From Caulobacteraceae bacterium (GTDB lineage: Bacteria; Pseudomonadota; Alphaproteobacteria; Caulobacterales; Caulobacteraceae), in NCBI GenBank assembly GCA_028291305.1, contig JAQGII010000019.1, positions 1 to 5,851 of the forward strand: DNA of 5,851 bases, given 5' to 3'. Below, piece after piece: positions 1 to 5,844 of this stretch (position 1 is its first letter; each line of letters starts with the position of its first letter). The notes below the pieces were generated by a model. That model had not been told where the DNA came from and did not search any database. It saw only the letters and a list, made by a program, of their open reading frames with translations. A program made the position numbers and the translations under genes.

Positions 1-128
1 ACGAGAAGGTGGCCATGCTCCACCTGGCCAAGCTGGGCGCGACACTGACCGCCCTGAAGCCGGAACAGGCCGCCTACATCGGCGTGCCGCCGCACGGGCC
101 GTTCAAGCCCGAGCACTACCGGTACTAG
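1..128 (+). CDS. ahcY: S-adenosyl-L-homocysteine hydrolase, C-terminal end only (5' part outside window)
   Basis: The reading frame starting at base 3 is open from the window edge to a TAG at 126-128 and gives about 41 residues ending in [10 protein letters not shown]. The pattern KVAxLHLxKLG, then LTxLxxEQAxYIGVP, then a terminal KPxHYRY is the very conserved C-terminus of adenosylhomocysteinase. In this family the tail Lys and Tyr reach into the NAD site of the neighbouring subunit, and both are present here. The enzyme reversibly splits S-adenosylhomocysteine into adenosine and homocysteine in the cytoplasm, relieving product inhibition of methyltransferases. Only the tail is visible, so the integrity of the rest cannot be judged. 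The identification rests on this short but distinctive block. A GC hairpin lies 15 bases after the stop. Confidence 0.9.
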   Translation, partial: EKVAMLHLAKLGATLTALKPEQAAYIGVPPHGPFKPEHYRY

Positions 129-142
129 GCACCGCGAGCCCA

Positions 143-182
143 ACCCCTCCCCCTCGATGGGGGAGGGGTGTTCTAGTTCTTT
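143..182 (+). terminator. Probable intrinsic terminator of ahcY
   Basis: Bases 143-153 (ACCCCTCCCCC) pair perfectly with 159-169 (GGGGGAGGGGT). This makes an 11-bp stem with a 5-nt loop (154-158). It is followed by GTTCTAGTTCTTTC, a T-rich but interrupted tail. The position 15 bases after the ahcY stop and before the next gene fits a rho-independent terminator. The imperfect T tract leaves some doubt about efficiency. Confidence 0.7.
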
Positions 183-215
183 CGCCGCAGGGGCCGACTG
201 TTCTATGACAGGCCC

Positions 216-1361
216 ATGGCCGATCTCCCCCGCGACCTCCCCCTAGGCGGCGACTGCCCGCCGCGATTCGCCGCGGTGCGCGAGGCGTTCCTCGCCAATT
301 TCGCCGGCGACTTCCCCGAGCTGGGCGCGCGCTTCACCGCCGCCATCGACGGCCGCATCGTGGTCGACCTGTGGGGCGGCTACGCCGACCGCGACCGCAC
401 GCGGCCCTACGACGACACGACGCTGTCGCCGGTCTTCTCCACCACCAAGGCGGCGACCAGCCTGATGATGGCCTGGCGCGTGGGCCGGGGCGGATTGCGC
501 TACGACCAGCCGGCGACCGACGTCTGGGCCGAGTTCGGCCAGGCCGGCAAGGCCGGGCTGAGCGTCGAGCAGCTGCTGTCGCACCAGGCGGGCCTGTGCG
601 GCCTGCGCGGCCCGCTCGATCCCGACATCTGGTTCGACTTCGATGCTGTTTGTCACGAGCTGGAGATTGCAGAGCCGCTGTGGCCGCCGGGGACGGCGTC
701 GGGCTACCACCCGATGACCTTCGGCTACCTGGCCGGCGAGCTGTTCCGCCGGGTGGACGGGCGCACCCTGGGCCATGCGCTGCGTCACGACGTGGCCGAG
801 CCGCTCGGCCTGGACATCTGGATCGGCCTGCCGCAATCGGAGGACGACCGCGTCAGCCAGGTGCAGCGGCCCCCGGCCATGCCCGACCTCGGTCCCCTCA
901 CCGAACCGCGCAGGCTGGCCTTCCTGACGCCCTGGTCGGCGGTCGCCTCGCGCGACGTGCGCCGCTGGCGGGCGGTCGAGAGCCCCGGCGCCAACGGCCA
1001 CGCCACGGCCGCCGCCCTGGCCCGGCTGATGGCGGTGATGGCCTGCGACGGCGAGCTGGACGGCCGCGAGATCCTGCCGCCCGGGCTGGCGCTGGAGGCG
1101 GCCGCCCAGCGCATCCAGGGCCCGGACCTGGTGCTGCCGTTCGACCTCAGCTGGGGCGCGGGCTTCCTGCGCAACCAGGGCCTGGGCATCTACGGCCCGT
1201 CCGAGCACGCCTTCGGCCATTCCGGCTGGGGCGGCTCCTGCGCCGTGGCCGACCCCGAGCGGCGGCTGTCCCTGGCCTATGTCATGAACCGCCAGTCGTC
1301 CCATCTGATCGGCGACCCGCGCTCGCGCCGCCTGATCGACGCCCTCTACGCCGGCCTGTAG
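216..1361 (+). CDS. Serine hydrolase, beta-lactamase family (class C-like / family VIII carboxylesterase type)
   Basis: A 381-residue protein with the layout of the beta-lactamase-related (PF00144) family. The nucleophile motif S-x-x-K is S75-T-T-K78 in PVFSTTKAAT. The family block LLSHQAGL is at about 120-127. The second catalytic motif begins with Tyr164 (GYHPMTFGYLAGE), where class C enzymes have Y-x-N. The KTG-equivalent box is H335-S-G337 (FGHSGWGGS). An HxG-type third box with a Y-H-x second box is typical of EstB-like family VIII esterases, which hydrolyse short-chain esters and usually show little or no beta-lactamase activity; the substrate cannot be read from the sequence. No signal peptide or membrane segment is visible, so it is probably cytoplasmic. 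The ATG at 216 is the only reasonable start, since the next in-frame Met lies after the catalytic Ser, but the Shine-Dalgarno match is poor. It appears to be a single-gene unit: a terminator precedes it and its 3' end overlaps the convergent kinase gene. Confidence 0.87.
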   Translation: MADLPRDLPLGGDCPPRFAAVREAFLANFAGDFPELGARFTAAIDGRIVVDLWGGYADRDRTRPYDDTTLSPVFSTTKAATSLMMAWRVGRGGLRYDQPATDVWAEFGQAGKAGLSVEQLLSHQAGLCGLRGPLDPDIWFDFDAVCHELEIAEPLWPPGTASGYHPMTFGYLAGELFRRVDGRTLGHALRHDVAEPLGLDIWIGLPQSEDDRVSQVQRPPAMPDLGPLTEPRRLAFLTPWSAVASRDVRRWRAVESPGANGHATAAALARLMAVMACDGELDGREILPPGLALEAAAQRIQGPDLVLPFDLSWGAGFLRNQGLGIYGPSEHAFGHSGWGGSCAVADPERRLSLAYVMNRQSSHLIGDPRSRRLIDALYAGL

Positions 1362-3217
1362 GGCCCGTCAGGCGAAGAGCCCGGGCCCAGGCGCGCGACC
1401 AGGGCGTGCAGTTCGCGCACGTCTATGGGCTTCTTCACGACCCCGTCCGCGCCCGCCGCTTGATAGCGCTCGACATCCTCGTCGAAGACATTGGCCGTGA
1501 GCATGAACACCGGGGTGTCCGCCGCCGGCCCGCCCATCAGGCGCATCGCCTGCAGGGCGCTGACGCCGTCCATGATCGGCATGTGGACGTCCATCAGCAC
1601 CAGGTCGAACGGCGTCTGCACCAGGGCGTCCAGCGCTTCGCGGCCGTTCTCGGCGAACACCAGGTCCACGTCCATCGGCCCCAGCAGGGCCTTCAGCACC
1701 ATGCGGTTGGCCGGATGATCCTCGGCCGCCAGGATACGCAGCGTCCGGCCCGGCCCGGATTGGGCCTCGGGGGCCGCGTCGGCCGGCGCCGCCGGCGCGG
1801 GATCGGATGCCCGGGCGCGGAATTCCAGCCAGAAGCGTGCGCCGCCGCCCGGCGCGGCGGCCACCCCGATCTGGCCGCCCAGCAGGGTCACGTGACCGGC
1901 GCAGATCGACAATCCCAGGCCCGCGCCTCCGACCTCGCGGCCGCCGGCTGTCTGCTCGAAGGGCTGGAAGATGCGCAGGACGTCCGCCTCCGCCACGCCC
2001 GGACCCTGGTCGCACACCTCGAGCAGAATCCGCCGCTCGCCGTCGTCGGCGTCGGCGTCCGACGCGGCCAGGCGCACCGAGACGCGCGATCCCGGCGGCG
2101 AGAACTTCAGGGCGTTGGAGATCAGGTTGATCAGGGTCTGTTCGATCTTGCCCTGGTCGCAGAGGATGCCGCAGGCCTCCGGCAGGCCGCCCGTGTCGAG
2201 GGTCAGCTCCACGCCGCGCTCGGACGCGTGAGCGCGCCAGATTTCGACCACGGTCCGCACGCTGCGTTCTAGATCGAAGGACGCGAGGTCCAGGGCCATC
2301 TTCCCGCTCTCGATGCGGGTGAGATCGAGCACCGCGTTGAGCAGGCGCAGCAGCATGGCCCCGGCGTCCAGCACGCCGTCCACCAGGGTTTCCTGGCGCT
2401 GGGTCAGGGACTCCCGGCGCAGCGCCTGCGCCAGCCCGAGGACGGCGTTCAGCGGGGTGCGCACCTCATGGCTGGTCACGGCCAGGAAGTCCGACTTGGC
2501 CCGGTTGGCGGCTTCCGCCGCCCGGCGCTGGGCGTCGGCCTCGGCCACCTTCTCCAGCAGCTGCTCCTCGGCGCGCTTGCGTTCGATCGCGCGGCCCAGC
2601 ACCGAGCCGATCTGGGCCATGGTCCGCAGGACCTCGGCGTCCGGCCCCACCACCTCGAGGGAAAAGAACTCCAGGACGGCGACGGTCTGAGGGCCGATGA
2701 ACACGGGAAACGCGAAAGCGGCATGCAGGCCGCAGCGCCGGGCGCTGAGCCGGCGGGGGAAATTGCTGTCCTCCGCGACGTCGGGCATCCACAGCGGCTC
2801 GCCGGACTCCAGCACCCGCCCCGGCAGGCCGCGGCCGCGCCACAGCTGGGTGTCCAGGGTGGTCTGGCGAAAGTCCTCGTACTGGCCGTCGTCCATCCCG
2901 TGCCAGATGCCGCTGCTGGCCAGAGCGTCCTGGTCGGCGTCGACCCAGTGGATGTGGCCGACGGCCCAGTTCATGAACAGGCAGATCTGCGACAATGCGA
3001 ACCGCAGGGCGTCCTGCAGCGGCTGGTCTTCGTTGGACGCCGTGGCGATCGTCTCCAGCAGGCGCAGGACGCGCTGCCGCTGATAGAGCTCGCGCATGCC
3101 GCTCTCGCCGATGGCCTCCGCCGCCTCGCGCGCCCTGCGCTCCCGTTCGAGCCTGCGCTCGAGCCGGCGGATTTCGGCTTCCAGCTGCGTTTCCCGCGAC
3201 GAAGCCCGCGAATCCAT
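1346..3217 (-). CDS. hnoK: H-NOX-associated soluble hybrid histidine kinase (coiled coil-GAF-HisKA-HATPase-REC)
   Basis: A 623-residue cytoplasmic hybrid sensor kinase. Domains in order: an Arg/Glu-rich coiled coil (about 8-38); a GAF domain (about 50-212, with the LPGRVLESGEPLWMPDV block common in kinase GAFs); a linking helix (212-242); HisKA with the H-box SHEVRTPLNAVLG and phospho-acceptor His250; HATPase with N-box Asn368 (LINLISNALKFSP), G1 box D403-QGPG, F box (FQPF) and G2 box GGAGLGLS (430-437); an Ala/Pro linker (470-490); and a receiver domain with acidic pair Glu499-Asp500, phospho-acceptor Asp543 (LMDVHMP), Thr574 and Lys596. All catalytic motifs look intact and there are no membrane segments, so input must come from a soluble partner and/or the GAF domain. 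The start is 3 nt after the H-NOX stop (TAG-GTC-ATG), with an SD-like CCTAGG overlapping that stop, implying translational coupling. By analogy with known H-NOX/HnoK pairs, the upstream H-NOX probably regulates its autophosphorylation. No Hpt domain or partner regulator is present. The 3' end overlaps the esterase gene by 16 bp. Confidence 0.92.
   Translation of the reverse strand: MDSRASSRETQLEAEIRRLERRLERERRAREAAEAIGESGMRELYQRQRVLRLLETIATASNEDQPLQDALRFALSQICLFMNWAVGHIHWVDADQDALASSGIWHGMDDGQYEDFRQTTLDTQLWRGRGLPGRVLESGEPLWMPDVAEDSNFPRRLSARRCGLHAAFAFPVFIGPQTVAVLEFFSLEVVGPDAEVLRTMAQIGSVLGRAIERKRAEEQLLEKVAEADAQRRAAEAANRAKSDFLAVTSHEVRTPLNAVLGLAQALRRESLTQRQETLVDGVLDAGAMLLRLLNAVLDLTRIESGKMALDLASFDLERSVRTVVEIWRAHASERGVELTLDTGGLPEACGILCDQGKIEQTLINLISNALKFSPPGSRVSVRLAASDADADDGERRILLEVCDQGPGVAEADVLRIFQPFEQTAGGREVGGAGLGLSICAGHVTLLGGQIGVAAAPGGGARFWLEFRARASDPAPAAPADAAPEAQSGPGRTLRILAAEDHPANRMVLKALLGPMDVDLVFAENGREALDALVQTPFDLVLMDVHMPIMDGVSALQAMRLMGGPAADTPVFMLTANVFDEDVERYQAAGADGVVKKPIDVRELHALVARLGPGSSPDGPYRPA
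1361..1388. terminator. GC hairpin at the convergent junction, possible bidirectional terminator or pause site
   Basis: Bases 1361-1367 (GGGCCCG) pair exactly with 1382-1388 (CGGGCCC). Inside, 1371-1373 (GGC) pairs with 1379-1381 (GCC), leaving a 3-nt bulge and a 5-nt loop. The hairpin begins at the last base of the esterase stop codon and lies within the last codons of the kinase gene. No T tract follows on either strand, so it is not a classical intrinsic terminator. Its location between two convergent genes suggests a stabilising or pausing role, which is an inference. Confidence 0.35.
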
Positions 3218-3220
3218 GAC

Positions 3221-3763
3221 CTAGGGCTTTGCGGGCCAACGGATGTGGAAGACGCAGGACTCGTCGCCTCGTTCGACACACCGGCGATGCTCGAACTCGA
3301 CCGCTTCGCCATAGTGGGCCGAGGCGCCCTCGGTGAAGCCCTCGGCCAGGGCGCACAGGCGGCGCGGCGAGCGGTATTCCATCACCAGGGCGTCCCCGTC
3401 GTCGCTGAAGTTGAAATGCGGGCAGACGGCCCCGGCGTAGAGCTTGCGGACTTCGGGGTGGATGATGCCGTTGACGCTGGTCAGGAAGGGCCGGGTCGAC
3501 TGGTGCGGTTCGAAAAACACCGGATAGATCCTGGCCAGGTGGGCCATGGCCTCGGCGCCGAACCAGCGCAACACCGCCGCGCGCGGCAGGTTCAGGGCGG
3601 AGCAGGCGCTGGAGACCAGCTTCTCCAGTTGTTCGTCGTCGTAGCTGCCGAGGGAGGTATAGGCCCCGTCCAGGCCCGAGGCGTCCAGCAGGTCGTCCCA
3701 GGTGTCCGCGCCATAATGGTCGGTGACCACCTCTTCCAGAAGATTGAAGACGACGCCCTTCAT
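3221..3763 (-). CDS. hnoX: H-NOX family haem nitric-oxide sensor protein
   Basis: A 180-residue soluble protein, about the usual length of stand-alone bacterial H-NOX (HNOB, PF07700). It begins MKGVVFNLLEE, typical of the family. The proximal haem ligand is His102 (NGIIHPEVRKLY). Pro115 (CPHF), which distorts the haem in the Thermoanaerobacter homologue, is at the same number. The haem-propionate clamp Y-x-S-x-R is Y130-R-S132-P-R134. Cys137, His159, Cys162 and Cys170 reproduce the spacing of the zinc/thiol site described for Shewanella H-NOX. The distal residues that stabilise O2 in the Thermoanaerobacter protein (Trp9, Asn74, Tyr140) appear replaced by non-polar residues here, so NO binding without O2 binding is expected (inference). 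The start ATG follows GAGGGG (3766-3771). The role is to bind NO through ferrous haem and control the kinase encoded 3 nt downstream. The gene lies 105 bp after the rarD-like gene in a gap with promoter-like elements. Confidence 0.95.
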   Translation of the reverse strand: MKGVVFNLLEEVVTDHYGADTWDDLLDASGLDGAYTSLGSYDDEQLEKLVSSACSALNLPRAAVLRWFGAEAMAHLARIYPVFFEPHQSTRPFLTSVNGIIHPEVRKLYAGAVCPHFNFSDDGDALVMEYRSPRRLCALAEGFTEGASAHYGEAVEFEHRRCVERGDESCVFHIRWPAKP

Positions 3764-3765
3764 GG

Positions 3766-3771
3766 CCCCTC
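3766..3771 (-). promoter_or_regulatory. Ribosome binding site of the H-NOX gene
   Basis: On the minus strand GAGGGG lies 2 nt before the ATG at 3763 (the GAGG core is 4 nt away). It supports this start, and the protein beginning MKGVVFNLL is the expected H-NOX N-terminus. Confidence 0.6.
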
Positions 3772-3780
3772 GGCATGCCG
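3771..3780. repeat. Perfect 10-bp palindrome CGGCATGCCG upstream of hnoX
   Basis: The 10 bases are self-complementary and end at the first base of the Shine-Dalgarno element of hnoX. It could be a small operator half-structure or an mRNA hairpin modulating initiation, but with no loop and in GC-rich DNA it may be chance. Confidence 0.25.
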
Positions 3781-3804
3781 GCGGCCGTGGTGGACCGCGG
3801 GGAC

Positions 3805-3868
3805 ACTATTCGCCGCCGCCGTATAATATTCAATCAACGCTCTAGATTCGCGCGTGAGGCGAATTCAA
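3805..3868 (-). promoter_or_regulatory. Candidate promoter region for hnoX-hnoK
   Basis: The gap between the rarD-like stop and the H-NOX start is notably AT-richer than its surroundings at 3821-3870. On the minus strand the 8-mer GATTGAAT occurs twice (3870-3863 and 3835-3828). Each copy contains TTGAAT, a 4/6 match to a -35 box. The downstream copy (TTGAAT, 3833-3828) is followed after exactly 17 nt by AATAGT (3810-3805), a 4/6 match to a -10 box. The upstream copy (3868-3863) is followed after 16 nt by TCTAGAGC (3846-3839), which matches 6 of 8 positions of the Caulobacter housekeeping -10 consensus. Either would separate hnoX-hnoK from asd-rarD transcription. The matches are moderate and untested. 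Confidence 0.35.
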
Positions 3869-4813
3869 TCAGCCTGCCGACGGTCTGCCCTCAGCCGCGC
3901 GCCGGGCGGCCAGCGCCGACCCGACGCTGAACACGGCCACGCCGCTCCAGATGAAGCCGAACGACACGGCGCGCAGGGGCGTCAGCGGCTCGCCGGTGGC
4001 CATGGCGATGCCGAAGATCACGGTCGGCATGATGAACTGCAGGAAGCCCATGGTGGACAGCGGCAGCCGGCGCGCGGCGAAGGCGAACAGGGACAGCGGG
4101 ATCGCCGTCGCCGGCCCGGTGGCCAGGATCAGCAGCGTCGCGGCCGGGCTCGACCCCAGGGGCGCGACGCCCCGGCCGTGCAGCCACAGCAGATAGGCCA
4201 GGCCCAGCGGCGCCAGCATCAGGCATTCGACGAACAGGCCGACCTGGGCGCTGGCCGGGACGCGCTTGCGGATCACGCCGTAGGCCCAGAAACTCACGGC
4301 CATGCTGAGCGCCAGCCAGGGCGGATGGCCGACCGCCGCCGCCTGCAGCGCCACGCCCACCGTCGCCAGCGCGATGGCTAGCAGGCCCATCCGGCTGATC
4401 CGCTCGCGGAACAGCACGGCGCCGGCCGCCATGTTGAGCAGGGGATTGATGTAATAGCCCAGGCTGGCGTCGAGCTTGCGCCCCGTGGTCGAGGCGAGGA
4501 TGAAGACCGACCAGTTCAGCGACACCAGGACCGCGCTGCAGCCCAGCCACAGCAGGGTGCGCGGCGTGCGCAGCACCGCCCAGGCCTCCCGCCCGCCCCG
4601 CGCCAGCCACAGCAGGCCCGTCGCCCACGGCAGCGACCAGAGGCAGCGGTGGGCAAGGATCTCCCACGGTCCTACGCCATGCCCCGCGAGGGCCATGAAC
4701 AGGACCGACAGTCCGCTCCACAGGACGTAGCAGCCGATCCCGGCGAACAGGGCGGACCGGTCCTCGGAGACGCTTCCAGGACCAGCCCGGAAAGTCCCCG
4801 AGGCGGAGGTCAT
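3869..4813 (-). CDS. rarD: RarD-like EamA/DMT-superfamily permease
   Basis: A 314-residue, strongly hydrophobic inner-membrane protein. The pattern is about ten membrane segments in two EamA-type halves. Recognisable RarD blocks are LNWSVFILA (about 99-107), LGYYINPLLNMAAGAVLFRER (about 118-138, the most diagnostic stretch) and FLQFIMPTVIFGIA (257-270). E. coli RarD is of similar length (just under 300). The family belongs to the drug/metabolite transporters; E. coli RarD is annotated as chloramphenicol-sensitivity protein but its substrate is not firmly known, so no drug-resistance role should be assumed. The frame is open further upstream to 4912, but those 33 residues are Arg/Pro-rich and overlap asd in another frame. 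The ATG at 4813 overlaps the asd stop as ATGA and is the natural, translationally coupled start, with no strong Shine-Dalgarno of its own. Cotranscription with asd suggests possible export of an aspartate-family metabolite, which is speculation. Confidence 0.88.
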   Translation of the reverse strand: MTSASGTFRAGPGSVSEDRSALFAGIGCYVLWSGLSVLFMALAGHGVGPWEILAHRCLWSLPWATGLLWLARGGREAWAVLRTPRTLLWLGCSAVLVSLNWSVFILASTTGRKLDASLGYYINPLLNMAAGAVLFRERISRMGLLAIALATVGVALQAAAVGHPPWLALSMAVSFWAYGVIRKRVPASAQVGLFVECLMLAPLGLAYLLWLHGRGVAPLGSSPAATLLILATGPATAIPLSLFAFAARRLPLSTMGFLQFIMPTVIFGIAMATGEPLTPLRAVSFGFIWSGVAVFSVGSALAARRAAEGRPSAG

Positions 4814-5838
4814 GCGGGCGCGCGTTCCAGGAGGCCGCGCTCGTGCAGCAGCTGGGCGATCTGCACGGCGTTGAGCGCCGCGCCCTTGCGCAGGTTGTCG
4901 GACACGCACCACAGGTTGAGGCCGTGCTCGACGGTCGGGTCCTTGCGGATGCGGCTGACGTAGACCGGGAACTCGCCCGCGGCCTCGACCGGGGTGATGT
5001 AGCCGCCGTCCTCGCGCTTATCGATCACCACCACGCCGGGGGCCTCGCGCAGGATGTCGCGGGCCTCGTCCTCGTCGAGCGGCGAGTGGAACTCGATGTT
5101 CACCGACTCCGAATGGCCGACGAACACCGGCACCCGCACACAGGTGGCGACCAGCTCGATGTTGGGATCGAGGATCTTCTTGGTCTCGGCGACCATCTTC
5201 CACTCCTCCTTGGTCGAGCCGTCCGGCAGGAAGACGTCGATGTGGGGAATGGCGTTGAAGGCGATCTGCTTGGTGAACTTCTTGGGCGTGGCGTCGCCCA
5301 GGCCGTAGATGGCCTTGGTCTGGGTCCACAGCTCGTCCATGCCCGCCTTGCCGGCGCCGGAGACGGATTGGTAGGTCGAGACCACCACCCGCTTGATCCG
5401 CGCCTCTTCGTGCAGCGGCGCCAGCGCCACCACCAGCTGGGCGGTGGAGCAGTTGGGATTGGCGATGATGTTCTTCTTGCGGAAGCCCTCGACCGCGTCC
5501 GGGTTCACTTCCGGCACGATCAGCGGCACGTCCGGATGCATGCGGAAGGCCGACGAGTTGTCGATCACCACCGGACCGAGCTTGCCGATCTTCTCCGACC
5601 ATTCCTTGGACACGTCGCCGCCCGCCGACATCAGCACGATGTCGACCTTGGTGAAGTCGAAGGTCTGCAGGTCGACGCACTTCAGCGTCTTCTCGCCGAA
5701 GGAGACCTCCATGCCGATGGATTTGCGCGAGGCCACGGCGAAAATCTCGTCCACGGGGAAGCTCACTTCCTCGAGGATCGCCATCATTTCACGGCCCACG
5801 TTGCCCGTGGCGCCGACTACGGCCACCCGGTAACCCAT
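4810..5838 (-). CDS. asd: Aspartate-semialdehyde dehydrogenase
   Basis: A complete 342-residue cytoplasmic enzyme that reduces beta-aspartyl phosphate to aspartate semialdehyde with NADPH. This is the branch point leading to lysine/diaminopimelate, threonine and methionine. Visible motifs: the Rossmann nucleotide-binding loop GATGNVG (9-15); the phosphate-binding block DNSSAFR with Arg99; the nucleophile Cys130 in NPNCST; the glycine-rich SGAGKAG block (160-166); and RVPVFVGHSE with Arg235 and the acid-base His241. The C-terminal block LNLWCVSDNLRKGAALNAVQIA (from about 307) is typical. Length matches the usual 335-370 range. The start is set by a strong ribosome binding site at 5845-5851. 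The 3' end overlaps the RarD-like gene by 4 nt. Diaminopimelate supply makes this gene normally essential for cell-wall synthesis. The promoter lies outside the window. Confidence 0.97.
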   Translation of the reverse strand: MGYRVAVVGATGNVGREMMAILEEVSFPVDEIFAVASRKSIGMEVSFGEKTLKCVDLQTFDFTKVDIVLMSAGGDVSKEWSEKIGKLGPVVIDNSSAFRMHPDVPLIVPEVNPDAVEGFRKKNIIANPNCSTAQLVVALAPLHEEARIKRVVVSTYQSVSGAGKAGMDELWTQTKAIYGLGDATPKKFTKQIAFNAIPHIDVFLPDGSTKEEWKMVAETKKILDPNIELVATCVRVPVFVGHSESVNIEFHSPLDEDEARDILREAPGVVVIDKREDGGYITPVEAAGEFPVYVSRIRKDPTVEHGLNLWCVSDNLRKGAALNAVQIAQLLHERGLLERAPA

Positions 5839-5844
5839 CGCAAT

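Noticed and set aside
637..678. A short patch of AT-richer codons in the esterase
   Set aside because: The patch is only about 14 codons long, keeps the reading frame and lies between conserved motifs. It gives no sign of insertion or transfer.
243..1304. A 353-residue open frame antisense to the esterase
   Set aside because: The composition (Arg, Gln, His, Val, Gly-rich) is that of a GC-driven antisense shadow; the plus-strand gene has clear catalytic motifs.
371..2272. A 633-residue plus-strand open frame covering part of the esterase and the antisense of the kinase
   Set aside because: Its translation is Arg/Pro/Ala/Gly-rich with no family features and it spans two well-supported genes in other frames. 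Long open shadow frames are expected in DNA this GC-rich.
2466..3833. A 455-residue minus-strand open frame and a 452-residue plus-strand frame across the kinase and H-NOX genes
   Set aside because: Both are out-of-frame readings of the kinase and H-NOX genes, with low-complexity Arg/Gly/Pro-rich sequence and no recognisable motifs.
3823..3837. An FNR/FixK/Dnr-type box (TTGAT-N4-ATCAA) upstream of hnoX
   Set aside because: Only the left half (TTGAT at 3837-3833, minus strand) matches; the right half is TATTA instead of ATCAA. A single half-site is not enough.
3891..4721. A 276-residue minus-strand open frame overlapping the RarD-like gene
   Set aside because: It lies in a different frame of the same strand and loses the hydrophobic membrane pattern. 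The RarD frame has diagnostic family blocks.
3869..4813. Reading the RarD-like gene as a chloramphenicol-resistance determinant
   Set aside because: The label comes from the historical E. coli gene name. The family's substrate is not established, and the gene sits with asd in an ordinary chromosomal context.
5018..5680. A 220-residue minus-strand frame inside asd
   Set aside because: It is an Arg/Gly-rich alternative-frame reading of asd, whose own frame has every active-site motif.
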